Positions 35,462 through 45,634 are shown, counted from the first letter of the stretch. The stretch: 64,000 nucleotides of DNA from Kaistella gelatinilytica (GCF_015679325.1 NZ_JADPVI010000002.1:300798-364797), one strand, 5' to 3'. Numbers and translations: made by a program. Notes: generated from the letters alone by a model not told the origin.

Positions 35462-36535
35462 TTATTTGAGGGCTTCTAACCACTTATTCGCATTAAATTG
35501 ATCTGGCTCAATGTAATTACCTTCGGCCCACTCATTCCAAGACTTTATAATAATAAATTTGTCAGTATATTCATGTTTAGTAAGAAATTGCGTCGCTTTA
35601 TCAATTTCCAACTTGAAGAATTCGGGTGAAGAATTTGCAAATAAAAATCCTTTTAATTTACTTCTAGGAGTGTTATCCCAGTTGGGTAAAACCATCGGAA
35701 AAGTATCAACATTTGCCGTAGAATATTGAAGTTTTCGGAAAAACTTTCCATAAAACAATTTTATCGGATTCCGTTTTTTTAAATAAACTTTTCGTAACAA
35801 CTTATCTAATAAATTCACTTTTCGTGCTTTATTTATCTCGGTATCAAGCAACACATTGTAATCCCCCGAAATCTTTGCATCGAAACCTTTAGTTCTGTAA
35901 TCTATAGTATTACTACCGCGATTGCTTGCCATAAAATAAATTCCTTTTAAATTATTCTGTATCGCTAAGTGACGAAATAATTTAATAAATTCCGCAGGAA
36001 GTTCAAGAGAATCATAAATTACAAAAAGGGGTTTGTCATCAACTCTAATATACCGTTCATCTTTGAAAAAAGGCAATAAATAATTAAAATAATTAATATA
36101 ATCTTCCTCGCCTGGATAAGTTTGCTCAATTAATGTATCTGGGTTATCCAAACCGTGCCAAATACCTTTCCATGTTTCATTGGCCCAACAAAAACAAAAT
36201 GGCATATCAATGCTTCTGTCTTTCAGCATATTTTCTGCCGGTTTTTCTAGGAGCATTTTCCCATTTCCGAACCAATACTGGTAGTATATAAAACCATCTA
36301 AGCCATATTCTTTCGCAAGCTTTGCCTGATCTTTTTGGATGTTTGGGGTATGAAGCAAATCATAGTATCCCAATTCTCCTGGCTCTATGGGTTGCTGATG
36401 CCCTTTAAAAAGAGGTTTAGCTTTTTTCACATTGGTCCATTCGGTAAAACCTTTTCCCCACCATTCGTCATTTTCAGGGATTTGGTGGTATTGTGGAAGG
36501 TAGTAGGCGAGGAATTTTATTTTATTTTTTGACAT
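35462..36535 (-). CDS. WbsX-like GH99-type protein
   Basis: The 357-residue protein shows the WbsX family hallmarks: FLAYYLPQYHQIPENDEWWG, GFTEWTNVKKAKPLFKGHQQ, YDLLHTPNIQKDQAKLAKEY, GFIYYQYWFGNGKMLLEKP, WANETW and, near the end, IIKSWNEWAEGNYIEPD. The fold is that of GH99 endomannosidases. WbsX proteins are common in O-antigen and capsule loci; whether they cut, transfer or only bind is unclear. It overlaps the GT2 gene upstream by 14 bases. Confidence 0.88.
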   Translation of the reverse strand: MSKNKIKFLAYYLPQYHQIPENDEWWGKGFTEWTNVKKAKPLFKGHQQPIEPGELGYYDLLHTPNIQKDQAKLAKEYGLDGFIYYQYWFGNGKMLLEKPAENMLKDRSIDMPFCFCWANETWKGIWHGLDNPDTLIEQTYPGEEDYINYFNYLLPFFKDERYIRVDDKPLFVIYDSLELPAEFIKLFRHLAIQNNLKGIYFMASNRGSNTIDYRTKGFDAKISGDYNVLLDTEINKARKVNLLDKLLRKVYLKKRNPIKLFYGKFFRKLQYSTANVDTFPMVLPNWDNTPRSKLKGFLFANSSPEFFKLEIDKATQFLTKHEYTDKFIIIKSWNEWAEGNYIEPDQFNANKWLEALK

Positions 36536-37382
36536 GGGTTTTAATTTTATTTAAAACTACATTAATGATTGGAGGAAAAAATAATGAAATATAATTAAGT
36601 AACCTTTTTTGATCAGGTAATTTCCGAAATCCCAATTTTTCAACATATAGGGGATTCAAATTGCAAATCTCTACAAAGTTTATATAACTTTTTTGCATTT
36701 TTTGGTTATTCCGCATTGCACTATTTTCATGTAATCTTATTAAACATAAACTATTTTTTAAATATCCTGAGTGCTGGAATTTCATATTGTGTAAAGCACA
36801 TCGTAAATGCAATTCCCAATCTTCAAGAGCTGATAAACGTTCGTCAAATAATCCAACCTTTTCAAATATGCTTTTTTTGTAGATAGGAGCGCTTATAACA
36901 AAAGGGTTTTTAACAGAAAACAGATTTAAAATATCTGTGTCTTGCACCGTAAGACATACCTCTGGCAGGAAATTTTGCCTTCCAAATATTTTTTTCGCAT
37001 CTCTTCCATCTTTTGATTCAAAATATCTGTACCCAGAAATAATAAGATCAATATCGTTATCAAAATATGTAGCTTGGGCGAATATTTTATCTTTTTCTAA
37101 CAAATCATCAGAATCCAAAATTTGAATGTAATTACCGAGCGCTGCCTTAATCCCGAAATTTTTTGCTGACGAGGTTCCTCCGTTTTCCTTATATAAATAT
37201 TTAAACCGTTTGTCTCGTTTCACCCATTTTTTTGCAATTTTTTCGGTGTGATCTGGACTGCCATCATTGATAATTAAACATTCCCAATTTTCGTACGTTT
37301 GATCTAGAATAGATTTCAAACATTCATCTAAGTACTGCGCTTGATTGTAGCAAGGGATGATGATGGAAACTAGTACTTTCAC
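36522..37382 (-). CDS. GT2-type glycosyltransferase
   Basis: The 286-residue GT-A protein has VSIIIPCYNQAQYLDECLKS, CLIINDGSPDHTE, ENGGTSSAKNFGIKAALGNY and the metal site ILDSDDLLEKDKI, followed by the RLSALEDWELHLR acceptor-side motif. It is coupled to WbsX by overlap and lies two bases after the stop of the upstream GT2 gene. Confidence 0.88.
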   Translation of the reverse strand: MKVLVSIIIPCYNQAQYLDECLKSILDQTYENWECLIINDGSPDHTEKIAKKWVKRDKRFKYLYKENGGTSSAKNFGIKAALGNYIQILDSDDLLEKDKIFAQATYFDNDIDLIISGYRYFESKDGRDAKKIFGRQNFLPEVCLTVQDTDILNLFSVKNPFVISAPIYKKSIFEKVGLFDERLSALEDWELHLRCALHNMKFQHSGYLKNSLCLIRLHENSAMRNNQKMQKSYINFVEICNLNPLYVEKLGFRKLPDQKRLLNYISLFFPPIINVVLNKIKTHVKK

Positions 37383-37384
37383 TT

Positions 37385-38326
37385 CTAGTATTTTATTGTT
37401 TTTAAAAAATTCAGTAATATTAAAGCTATTTTTCTGGAAAATCGATATTGTATGATTTCGACGATTGTCTTGTTAATTTCGTTTTGGTAGTCTTCTGCAA
37501 TTGTTGACGGCTCTAAGTTTACAGAAGGTCCTAAATAATTTGCTTTCCACAGCTTGCTCGACTTCGTTACATTTTCGAATAATTCGAAATTTCTCTTATA
37601 ATCAATACTTTTTTGAGCAAATATTTTATCCGCATTTATAAGATGATTATAATGGTTCTGATGTAATACTGATAAATTATCTTCAATTTTCATCACGATT
37701 CCTTTCTGCTTAATTCTGTATATAAATTCGTTATCATCAACACCAATACCTAAGGCATATCTCTCATCAAATCCACCTAAATCATATAAGTCCTCTTTGG
37801 TAATACAACAACAAAAATGGTAAAAAACAGGATGATGCTCAGAATGATTATACCAACCTAATTCCCCATCCATTTTGAAGCGAAAATTATTCTGCTCCAT
37901 TATATTTTTCAGTTTATTTCTATCTGAGATAATTTCCTCGACAATTTCTGTATTAGTCTTATCTAATGAAAAACAAGCAAAAGAAATATATTTATTTTTT
38001 ACAAGATTTTTTTCTGTGTAATTTAAAATATTATCAACATGAAGACATTCAGGATTTTGAATGATAATCTTATCACCTTTCGCAGCGGCAAAGCCAATAT
38101 TAAAAGGAATACAAGAGTTTTTGTACCATTTTTTTGAGGGTTCAAGATAAATAACCCTTAGAAATGGATAAATTTCTTGTAAATCTTCCAGGCGTTCATT
38201 CTCATCACTTCCATCATCTACAGCGATAACCTCGAAATTTCCAGTAAAATTTTGATTTACAATGCTGTTCAAAGTATTAATAAAAAGTTTCTTTCTATTA
38301 TAATATGCAGTGACAATTGAAATCAT
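37385..38326 (-). CDS. GT2-type glycosyltransferase with QNPE in place of DXD
   Basis: The 313-residue protein has ISIVTAYYNRKKLFINTLNS, VIAVDDGSDENERLEDLQE and, where other GT2 enzymes have DXD, IIIQNPECLHVDNIL. The second half carries YDLGGFDERYALGIGVDDNE, like the acceptor part of galactosyltransferase-type GT2 proteins. The QNPE variant is a known branch, so activity is likely retained. It lies one base after the acetyltransferase stop. Confidence 0.82.
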   Translation of the reverse strand: MISIVTAYYNRKKLFINTLNSIVNQNFTGNFEVIAVDDGSDENERLEDLQEIYPFLRVIYLEPSKKWYKNSCIPFNIGFAAAKGDKIIIQNPECLHVDNILNYTEKNLVKNKYISFACFSLDKTNTEIVEEIISDRNKLKNIMEQNNFRFKMDGELGWYNHSEHHPVFYHFCCCITKEDLYDLGGFDERYALGIGVDDNEFIYRIKQKGIVMKIEDNLSVLHQNHYNHLINADKIFAQKSIDYKRNFELFENVTKSSKLWKANYLGPSVNLEPSTIAEDYQNEINKTIVEIIQYRFSRKIALILLNFLKTIKY

Positions 38327-38327
38327 G

Positions 38328-38993
38328 TTAATTTTTTTTATAATGTTTCAAAAATGCATTTATATCAAAAAAGTAACGTTCTACATTCTTCAAATTTTCA
38401 TTATCAAAGTCCCACCATTTTAAAATTTCAAGCTTTTCAATGTCCTCTTTTTCAAAGCGGTATTTAATGACCTTTGCTGGAACTCCACCAACAATTGAAA
38501 AATTTTCAACATCCTTTGTAACAACTGCACCTGCTGCAATAATAACTCCATTACCAATTTTAACACCGTCTAAAATGAAGCAGTTAGCTCCAATCCAGAC
38601 ATCATTACCAATAACAACAGGTAATCTCTCTTGAATTTTATTTATTTCAGAAAAAGTATTTCCTGTTGCGTGAGATTTTGAATAAAATAAAGGTGAAGTT
38701 GAAATTCCGTCTGTTGGATGTATCCCCCAACCTGAAATAAAATTTGGACCAATTGAACAAAATTTTCCAATTTCCGTAAAAGAAATTTTAGAATTTGCTG
38801 AAATGGAAGTATAATCGCCAATTTTAGAATCCACTAGAGAGAAAATCTCGCCAATATATGCTTTTGGTGATATTACGGAATTATGTTTAATATTTCTAAC
38901 TGAATTCCAAACAATATTATTATCAACAACATTGCTTAATTCAGGTACAATTTTAAAAAGTATATTACGTAAATAAAATTTTAATCGATCCAT
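38328..38993 (-). CDS. CatB-related O-acetyltransferase (hexapeptide repeat)
   Basis: The 221-residue left-handed beta-helix acetyltransferase has SVISPKAYIGEIFSLVDSKI, GKFCSIGPNFISGWGIHPTD (catalytic His in GIHPTD), VVIGNDVWIGANCFILDGVK and [20 protein letters not shown]. It would acetylate a sugar hydroxyl using acetyl-CoA. It overlaps the wzt-like gene by 13 bases. Unlike the acetyltransferase gene at 25805, this one is intact. Confidence 0.9.
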   Translation of the reverse strand: MDRLKFYLRNILFKIVPELSNVVDNNIVWNSVRNIKHNSVISPKAYIGEIFSLVDSKIGDYTSISANSKISFTEIGKFCSIGPNFISGWGIHPTDGISTSPLFYSKSHATGNTFSEINKIQERLPVVIGNDVWIGANCFILDGVKIGNGVIIAAGAVVTKDVENFSIVGGVPAKVIKYRFEKEDIEKLEILKWWDFDNENLKNVERYFFDINAFLKHYKKN

Positions 38994-40225
38994 CTATAAT
39001 TTCCTAAAACAGTACCATGATTAAATTCTCCATATCCCATCATTGGAGATGAATCATCAAGAATTTCAAAAGAACATACGTTCTCAATTAATTCAATAAT
39101 TCTATTTTTTCTCACATGTAATAATAAATTTAAAGAATAATTACCATTTCTCAAAAAGTGTCTATTAATTTGCAATTTAAAAACATTTGCATCAGTATTT
39201 AAATTTCTTTCAACTGAAAAAACCTTCTGTTCCAATGAGTTATTAATCGTGATATAACAAGATGAATTGATAGAAAATTTATTTAATCCAACTTCAATTT
39301 CAATAAAAATTTCTTCAGAGGTTTTAAACTTACTAACATTATTTCCAAGTTGATTCATTAAAATAACTTTTTTAAAATAACTTTCATTGTTATTCTTGCT
39401 GGGAGCATTATAATAAGATTGCTGAATTTCTCGCGTTTTTAAATATTGATTCATTCCTTCATTTACTGATCCAGAAAAATTTATTTCTCCATTTTTTAGA
39501 TATATAATACTGCTACATAACTCCTGTATTGAACCCATATTATGACTTACAAACAAAACGGTTCTTCCTTCTCCTTTAGAGACATCGCTCATCTTTCCCA
39601 AACACTTTTTCTGGAACTCGGCGTCCCCTACCGCAAGAACCTCATCTACAATCAAAATTTCCGATTCTAAATGTGCCGCAACGGCAAAAGCCAACCGTAC
39701 ATACATACCAGAAGAATAGCGTTTTACAGGGGTATCAATATATCTTTCTACGCCTGCAAAATCAACGATCTCATCAAACTTTCTTTTAATTTCCTGGCGG
39801 CGCATTCCTAAGATGGCCCCATTCAAATAGATATTTTCGCGACCTGTCATTTCTGGGTTAAAACCTGTTCCAACTTCCAGCAGAGAAGCAATACGCCCCT
39901 GAACTTCAAAATGTCCCGTCGTTGGTTTCGTAACACGGCTAAGTAATTTTAAGAGCGTAGATTTTCCCGCACCGTTTCGGCCAATAATACCAACAGCGTC
40001 GCCTTTTTCAATTTCGAAATTAATGTCTTTTAAAGACCACACATATTCGCTCTCTCCTTTACTACTGCGGTCATTACTGTCTCCAATTTTTAAAAAAGGA
40101 TCTTCTTTTCCCCGCATTTTTGCCCAAAAACGATTGAGATCATGCATCAATGTTCCGGTTCCTACTTCACCGAGGCGGTATTGTTTGGAGATGTTTTCGG
40201 CGATGATGGCGGTATTGGGATTCAA
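38981..40225 (-). CDS. wzt: ABC exporter ATPase, Wzt-like, with C-terminal glycan-binding domain
   Basis: The 414-residue protein has GIIGRNGAGKSTLLKLLSRV (Walker A), YSSGMYVRLAFAVAAHLESE (signature), ILIVDEVLAVGD (Walker B) and VLFVSHNMG (switch His). Residues about 270-414 form the extra beta-rich domain of Wzt proteins that recognise a modified non-reducing end of the O-polysaccharide. Together with the permease at 40928 it exports finished polymer across the inner membrane. A 700-bp repeat-filled gap separates the two, unusual for such a pair. Confidence 0.93.
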   Translation of the reverse strand: MNPNTAIIAENISKQYRLGEVGTGTLMHDLNRFWAKMRGKEDPFLKIGDSNDRSSKGESEYVWSLKDINFEIEKGDAVGIIGRNGAGKSTLLKLLSRVTKPTTGHFEVQGRIASLLEVGTGFNPEMTGRENIYLNGAILGMRRQEIKRKFDEIVDFAGVERYIDTPVKRYSSGMYVRLAFAVAAHLESEILIVDEVLAVGDAEFQKKCLGKMSDVSKGEGRTVLFVSHNMGSIQELCSSIIYLKNGEINFSGSVNEGMNQYLKTREIQQSYYNAPSKNNNESYFKKVILMNQLGNNVSKFKTSEEIFIEIEVGLNKFSINSSCYITINNSLEQKVFSVERNLNTDANVFKLQINRHFLRNGNYSLNLLLHVRKNRIIELIENVCSFEILDDSSPMMGYGEFNHGTVLGNYRWID

Positions 40226-40927
40226 AAGGGAGCGGTATTAGAGGTTGGGTGATCTTTAATGGGTATCATTTAATAATTACAGGCAAATATAAAAATTCAA
40301 ATCTGATAAACCATTACAATTTTGGTCATGGTCCTAAGATGATTACCGTTTTCTACAGAAAAATGAGAAACGTCCACAATTGCGTTCAAGACCGACCGAT
40401 GTTTTTAATTTCTAACAATCAAATTCCCTCCTTTTTTTTATGCTGAGTGCCATACTGAGCTTGCCGAAGTACCTGTCGAAGTAAGAGTTGGCGAAAAAGA
40501 AATTCGATTTTTGATTTCACCCTTTCAGGGCTACCCAATTACTGGATCATTCTTAATTCATAGGACTGCATCCTATGCTGTTGATGACGACCCTTTCAGG
40601 GCTGTTAAAATCACTCTCTTTTCTATAAAAATAAATTCCCACCCTTTTTTATGCTGAGTGCCATACTGAGCTTGCCGAACTACCTGTCGAAGCATGGGCC
40701 GAGGCAAATAATTTCATTTCCCACAAAAGAGGTCACTCCTACGGAGCTCAATTTTATGAATTGCGGTACCAATTCTACAAATAGTACACTTCTACGAAGT
40801 GGTCATAAAAACGGCGAAGAGGTTTCATTTAAATGCAAATTTTATATAAACAAAACTCAAATACTCAAACACTCAAGAACCCAACACCGCCCTCCATTGG
40901 GCTCTTGTTACTTTTTACCTGGCTCTT
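40226..40927. repeat. Repeat-filled gap between wzt- and wzm-like genes
   Basis: There is no gene here. The gap holds two copies of ATGCTGAGTGCCATACTGAG (about 40440 and 40650, continuing CTTGCCGAA and CCTGTCGAA) and one complete CCCTTTCAGGGCT ... ATAGGA..TCCTAT ... CCCTTTCAGGGCT unit (40518-40626) that also occurs at 47361 and 47671. At about 40730-40800 lie ACTCCTACGGAGCT-like motifs (short inverted CTCCTACGGAG) related to repeats near 54.6 kb. Confidence 0.75.
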
Positions 40928-41776
40928 TTACACCGTATCCATAAAACTTTTTTCTACCTTATTGAAGATAACCGTTCCTATAATGAGAAGGACCGTGATA
41001 ACAATGCTGCTCCATACAATACTCATCAGATGAAAACTTCCGGAACCCAAAAAGGCATACCGAAAACATTCAAAAATAGAGGACAATGGATTCAAATAGA
41101 CGAGAAAACGAAACTTTTCCGGGAGTGCAGAAATGGGATAAACGACAGGCGTGATATACATAAAGAGCTGTATGCCAAAAGTTAAGAGAAAGGTTAAATC
41201 TTTGTATTTGGTAGTTAAAGAGGAGAAGATCATGCCCATTCCCAAAGCAAACATCGCCATTAATAAGATTAGAACGGGGGTGAAAAGAATCCACCAGTTA
41301 GGCTGTACGGTGTTCGTGAAAATGACATAATACAAAAGGATAATAATGAATATCCCCAGCTGTACAGCAAATTTCATCAAAGAAGACGCAACGATAGAAA
41401 GCGGCATGATCAAACGCGGAAAATATACTTTTCCAAACATTCCGGCATTGGCGGTGAAGACACTGGAGGTTTTCGTTAAGCTTTCGGAGAAGTAATTCCA
41501 GACCGTAATTCCGGAAAGGTAAAATAAAACCTGCGGAACCCCATCCGTAGATAATTTGGCAATACTTCCGAAGAGGATCATATAGATCACCGTCGTCATC
41601 AAAGGCTGTACAATAAACCAGAGGGGTCCGAGAACGGTTTGTTTATAGAAGGTAATAAAATCCTTCTTCACCAGCATAAGCAAGAGATCGCGGTAATCCC
41701 AGACTTCTTTTAAGTTGAGAGAAAAGACGGATTGTTTGGAGTTGATGAAATAGGTTGGTTGTTGTTCTTTGGTCAT
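40928..41776 (-). CDS. wzm: ABC-2 type polysaccharide exporter permease, Wzm-like
   Basis: The 282-residue protein has about six membrane helices and the family N-terminus LNLKEVWDYRDLLLMLVKKD, FYKQTVLGPLWFIVQPLMTT and, near the end, YLNPLSSIFECFRYAFLG. It pairs with the Wzt-like ATPase. ABC-2 permeases of this type export O-antigen, teichoic acid or capsule made on a lipid carrier and fully polymerised in the cytoplasm. Confidence 0.92.
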   Translation of the reverse strand: MTKEQQPTYFINSKQSVFSLNLKEVWDYRDLLLMLVKKDFITFYKQTVLGPLWFIVQPLMTTVIYMILFGSIAKLSTDGVPQVLFYLSGITVWNYFSESLTKTSSVFTANAGMFGKVYFPRLIMPLSIVASSLMKFAVQLGIFIIILLYYVIFTNTVQPNWWILFTPVLILLMAMFALGMGMIFSSLTTKYKDLTFLLTFGIQLFMYITPVVYPISALPEKFRFLVYLNPLSSIFECFRYAFLGSGSFHLMSIVWSSIVITVLLIIGTVIFNKVEKSFMDTV

Positions 41777-41866
41777 AGGATAAGGGGGTGAGAGCTAACA
41801 GGTGTTGGGTGGTAATAAAAAATAAAAACTTATTTCCTTACTACTGATTACTTGGTGCTTAAAAGC

Positions 41867-43219
41867 TTAGAGTCTCGCATCGGCATTTTGAAGCATTCCT
41901 TTAACATCATACACAATGGCAATTTCTTTTTTAAGGGATTCCAGATCTAATTCGAGAAACTGATCATGCGCCACTGCAAGTACGATAGCGTCGAACTTCG
42001 GCGGTTGTGAACTTGTGAACTTATGAACTCGTGAGTCTACCGGTTCTTCTCGTTCAGGTGTATTCTCATTCATGTGTTCGTTTAATTCCGTAAGAGAATC
42101 AAGACCATATTCTTGTTTGATATCCGCAGGATTCGCCCAGGGATCGTAAATGGTGACTTTGATGTCGTAATCTTCTAAACTCCGGATGACATCCACCACT
42201 TTGGTATTCCGAATGTCGGGACAGTTTTCTTTAAAGGTGATGCCAAGCATTAAAATACTAGCTCCATTCACCTGGATTCCTTTTTTGATCATGAGTTTCA
42301 CCACACGGGAAGCAATAAAAGATCCCATGGAATCATTAAGACGTCGCGCGGCCAAAATCAACTCTGAATAATAGCCGATCTCCTGCGCTTTCTGCGCCAG
42401 ATAGAAAGGATCTACGCCAATACAGTGTCCACCCACCAGTCCTGGTTTAAAGGGAAGGAAGTTCCATTTTGTACCCGCAGCTTTCAGAACTTCATGCGTA
42501 TCAATATCCATGAGGGAGAATATCTTTGCCAGCTCATTAACAAAGGCGATATTGATATCCCGTTGTGCATTTTCGATGACTTTGGAAGCTTCAGCAACTT
42601 TAATGGTAGGTGCCATATGCGTTCCGGCTAAAATAATGGAGCGATACAGATCATCTACAATTTTACCCACTTCAGGAGTGGATCCTGAAGTTACTTTCAT
42701 AATTTTCTCCACCGTTTTTTCCCGATCACCAGGATTGATCCGTTCCGGAGAATATCCGGCAAAAAAATCTTTGTTAAAGGTTAATCCCGAACTTTCTGCT
42801 AAAATAGGTACACATTCTTCTTCTGTGACGCCGGGGTAAACCGTCGATTCATAAATGACAATGTCGCCTTTTTTCAGAACCTTTCCCACGGCCTGTGAGG
42901 CTTTTTGTAAGGGGGTCAGATCGGGACGGTTATTTTTGTCAACAGGAGTTGGGACCGTAATAATATAAAAATTACAATCGGCAATATCTTTTAACGTAGA
43001 CGAGCAAATAAGACCTTTTTCCGCCGCCTTAAAATCAGATACCAGAACCGCCTGCAAAATTTCGTCTTCAACCTCCAGTGTTTTATCAGTTCCGCTGTTA
43101 AGCTCAGCAATCCGTTTGGAGTCGATGTCAAAACCTACAACCTGATATTTTGTGGCGAATAAACGCGCTAAAGGAAGACCCACGTAACCAAGACCGATGA
43201 TTGCTATTTTTTGTTTCAT
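41867..43219 (-). CDS. UDP-N-acetylhexosamine 6-dehydrogenase (WbpA/TviB family)
   Basis: The ATG at 43219 gives [20 protein letters not shown], the NAD-binding start of the UDP-sugar 6-dehydrogenases; an extension to 43276 is translated repeat. The family features are [50 protein letters not shown] and catalytic Cys in [19 protein letters not shown]. It oxidises UDP-HexNAc to the uronate, giving an acidic sugar for the polymer. Close to the C-terminus an unusual insert (about 42004-42080) encodes [15 protein letters not shown] sequence that equals a local DNA repeat. Confidence 0.88.
   Translation of the reverse strand: MKQKIAIIGLGYVGLPLARLFATKYQVVGFDIDSKRIAELNSGTDKTLEVEDEILQAVLVSDFKAAEKGLICSSTLKDIADCNFYIITVPTPVDKNNRPDLTPLQKASQAVGKVLKKGDIVIYESTVYPGVTEEECVPILAESSGLTFNKDFFAGYSPERINPGDREKTVEKIMKVTSGSTPEVGKIVDDLYRSIILAGTHMAPTIKVAEASKVIENAQRDINIAFVNELAKIFSLMDIDTHEVLKAAGTKWNFLPFKPGLVGGHCIGVDPFYLAQKAQEIGYYSELILAARRLNDSMGSFIASRVVKLMIKKGIQVNGASILMLGITFKENCPDIRNTKVVDVIRSLEDYDIKVTIYDPWANPADIKQEYGLDSLTELNEHMNENTPEREEPVDSRVHKFTSSQPPKFDAIVLAVAHDQFLELDLESLKKEIAIVYDVKGMLQNADARL
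42004..42040. repeat. GTGAACTTGTGAAC repeat inside the dehydrogenase gene
   Basis: TTGTGAACTTGTGAACTTAT-type sequence followed by GAACTCGTGAG is repeated (with drift) at 43224-43310, in the gap between this gene and wzc. The same short unit encodes VHKFTSS in frame in the gene and RKFTSS-like residues in the untranslated gap. Confidence 0.6.
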
Positions 43220-43223
43220 ATTT

Positions 43224-43303
43224 TGTGAACTTGTGAATTTGCGAATTTGCGATTTGTGAAAATGAGACTGGTTCAAAAGTTCACTTGTCTACTCGTTCAC
43301 AAC
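43224..43303. repeat. TTGTGAACTTGTGAA-type repeat between dehydrogenase and wzc genes
   Basis: TTGTGAACTTGTGAATTTGC, CGAATTTGCGATTTGTG, then TTCACTTG and GTTCACAACT in inverted orientation. No gene is here; it is the probable source of the in-frame copy at 42004. Confidence 0.55.
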
Positions 43304-45631
43304 TTAAATAAATTTCTTCCACCATTTCGGTTTCTCATCATGGGTATAGGAATAATAACCATATCCATATTTTTTACCATATTTCGTATTTTCAGGTTTC
43401 ACACTGTTGAGCACGAAGGCCATATTTTCGATCTGATTTTCGATCTGGAAGCCGGCTGCAAAATCGATCATCCCTTTTTCAGTGAATTCTGAGCGTACAA
43501 CGTAGATCAAAACATCGGCTTTATCAACCAACTGCAGCGTATCACTCACCAGCATTACGGGCGCAGAATCTAAAACGATATAATCATATTTAGTTTTCAG
43601 ATAGGTGATCATGTCAGCAAATTTTGGCATGTCTAGAAGATCATTCGGATTCGGCGCGATCTGACCACTGAAGAGCACATCTAGATTTTCATTCACACGG
43701 CTATTGATAATATAAGAATCCGGAACGGTTTGATCGGAAACCAGATAATCTGTTAAACCGATATTTTTCCCTTTTACAAAACGGTGCAGCTGTGGATTTC
43801 GAATATCCGCTCCAATGATGAGTACCTTATTTTTTCCGGCTAAAGTGAGCGCAGTGTTAATAGAGATCGTCGTTTTTCCCTCTCCTTTAATGGAAGAAGT
43901 GACCAGAATGACATCACCTTGCGCCGTTTTTTTTGCTTTTAATAAGTATTTTAAATTGGAACTCAGAATTCGGAAGGATTCGGCAAAAGTGGAGAAATCG
44001 TTCGGATGTACGATCTCGTTCTCCTCATGTTTTTCCGGGACTTCTGCTATAACTGATGCCGACGATGGCATAAGCGCGAGAATATGTTCTTTGGTATGCA
44101 CTTTCGTGTCTAAAGAATTCCAGAGGATAAAGAAGATAAGAGGCAACAGAAACCCTGCGGTCAGAGCACCGTTCATGATCCTGTTAATATTGGGCTGCAC
44201 AATACCTGTCGTGTAGGCAGGATTGATAACTTTTGCTTTCGGTGCCGTCACGGCCAAAGTGATGGCATTTTCTTCTCTTTTCTGAAGCAGGTAAAGATAA
44301 AGCTGCTCCTTTAGGGTTTGCTGTCGGTCAATGCTTCTGAACATTTTTTCCTGCGTGGGAAACTTGCTGATATTTCCTTTCGCAAGATTGAGCTGCGCAT
44401 TGGCTTGTGCAATTTGGAGCTGCAAATTTTCGCGGGATTCGATCAAGTTTTTGCGAAGTAAATTTTTGATGACCGAAATCTGTTTATTCATTTCGATAAC
44501 TGCCGGATTTTCCCCCGTAGCCTGCTTAAGCACGCGGTTGCGCGTCAGTAAAAGGGCATTGTATTCTGTAATATTATTTTCTGCACCCGATGTTAAGCCC
44601 ATACCTGACGGCAAGAGTTGTTCACCTGCACTTGCGGCCAGAACTGAATTAACCAGATCCAACTGCATTTTCTGTGTCAAAATGATTTTGGTATTCTCCT
44701 CGGCTTTGGTTACAGCCATACCACCCTGTGCTTCAAGATTCGTGATCTGGTTCGTCTGTTTAAACCGTTCCTTTTCCCCCTCAATTCCGGACAGATCATT
44801 CGTAATCACCTCTAATCGTTCGTTAATGAAGTCCTGAGTATTTTGCGCTTCCTGATTTTTATCGTTGACGCCATCGATAATATATTCTTTCGCCAGTTCA
44901 TTGAGAATATCTTCCGACTTTTTCGGGATAGGACCAACCATGGTGACATCCATAAGTAGACCTTTATTTTCCGGTAAGCTCACCGAAATTCTGCTTTCCA
45001 AATTCGCAACAGCGTTTTTCATACTTCGGAACACTACTTTGATAGGGTCTGCCAAATTCACCCCCGGTTGCGCATCGATCTGCACGATACCAAAAGGAAA
45101 TTGAGCCGGTCTGCCAAAACGATACTGCGTACTCGATCCTTCCAGTTTATAGGAATTTTTTCCTACCGGAATGATGGTATAAGTGGCGGAAGAAAATTGA
45201 TCAGGCTGATCAACTTTGATTATTTTACCTGTTAACGGACTGTCTTTATACAGTTCCACTTCGATGATCTTGCCCAGACTGAAAAAACTGACGCCTAAAT
45301 TGAGGTTTTTCGCTACCGATTCTAAGATTGGCTTCGAAACGATAATGGTGGTTTCTCCCTGCAGTTCATTATCACCACTAACCCCCATTCCCAAATTTTT
45401 TAGATCACTGAGCGCCGCCGAACCATTTCCTTTTGATTCTCGCAGTTTGAGTGAAGTTTTTGAACTGTATTGGGACTGGGTATATTTAAGATAGATCTTA
45501 GCTCCACCATAAAAAAGGGCGAGACTGAGCAAAAACCAGGGCCATTTCTTTAGATATTTCCCGATCTCTTTTTTAATATTAACCGTCTTCGTTCGTTTCT
45601 GCGACGTAGAATTTTCCAGCAGTTCCATCAA
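43304..45631 (-). CDS. wzc: Wzc-like chain-length regulator and tyrosine autokinase
   Basis: The 775-residue inner-membrane protein has Wzz-type first helix near residue 30 (WPWFLLSLALFYGGAKIYL), a large periplasmic domain with coiled-coil stretches (about 290-460), a second helix near 490 (NGALTAGFLLPLIFFILW), and a cytoplasmic BY-kinase: SSIKGEGKTTISINTALTLA (Walker A), VLIIGADIRNPQ (Walker A'), YIVLDSAPV (Walker B). The Tyr cluster KKYGYGYYSY at the C-terminus is the autophosphorylation tail. It controls polymer length and gates export with the Wza-like lipoprotein next to it. Confidence 0.94.
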   Translation of the reverse strand: MMELLENSTSQKRTKTVNIKKEIGKYLKKWPWFLLSLALFYGGAKIYLKYTQSQYSSKTSLKLRESKGNGSAALSDLKNLGMGVSGDNELQGETTIIVSKPILESVAKNLNLGVSFFSLGKIIEVELYKDSPLTGKIIKVDQPDQFSSATYTIIPVGKNSYKLEGSSTQYRFGRPAQFPFGIVQIDAQPGVNLADPIKVVFRSMKNAVANLESRISVSLPENKGLLMDVTMVGPIPKKSEDILNELAKEYIIDGVNDKNQEAQNTQDFINERLEVITNDLSGIEGEKERFKQTNQITNLEAQGGMAVTKAEENTKIILTQKMQLDLVNSVLAASAGEQLLPSGMGLTSGAENNITEYNALLLTRNRVLKQATGENPAVIEMNKQISVIKNLLRKNLIESRENLQLQIAQANAQLNLAKGNISKFPTQEKMFRSIDRQQTLKEQLYLYLLQKREENAITLAVTAPKAKVINPAYTTGIVQPNINRIMNGALTAGFLLPLIFFILWNSLDTKVHTKEHILALMPSSASVIAEVPEKHEENEIVHPNDFSTFAESFRILSSNLKYLLKAKKTAQGDVILVTSSIKGEGKTTISINTALTLAGKNKVLIIGADIRNPQLHRFVKGKNIGLTDYLVSDQTVPDSYIINSRVNENLDVLFSGQIAPNPNDLLDMPKFADMITYLKTKYDYIVLDSAPVMLVSDTLQLVDKADVLIYVVRSEFTEKGMIDFAAGFQIENQIENMAFVLNSVKPENTKYGKKYGYGYYSYTHDEKPKWWKKFI

Positions 45632-45634
45632 TTC

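Noticed and set aside
43815..44837. Long plus-strand frames antisense to wzc (up to 168 codons)
   Set aside because: They mirror the codon pattern of the confident wzc gene on the other strand.
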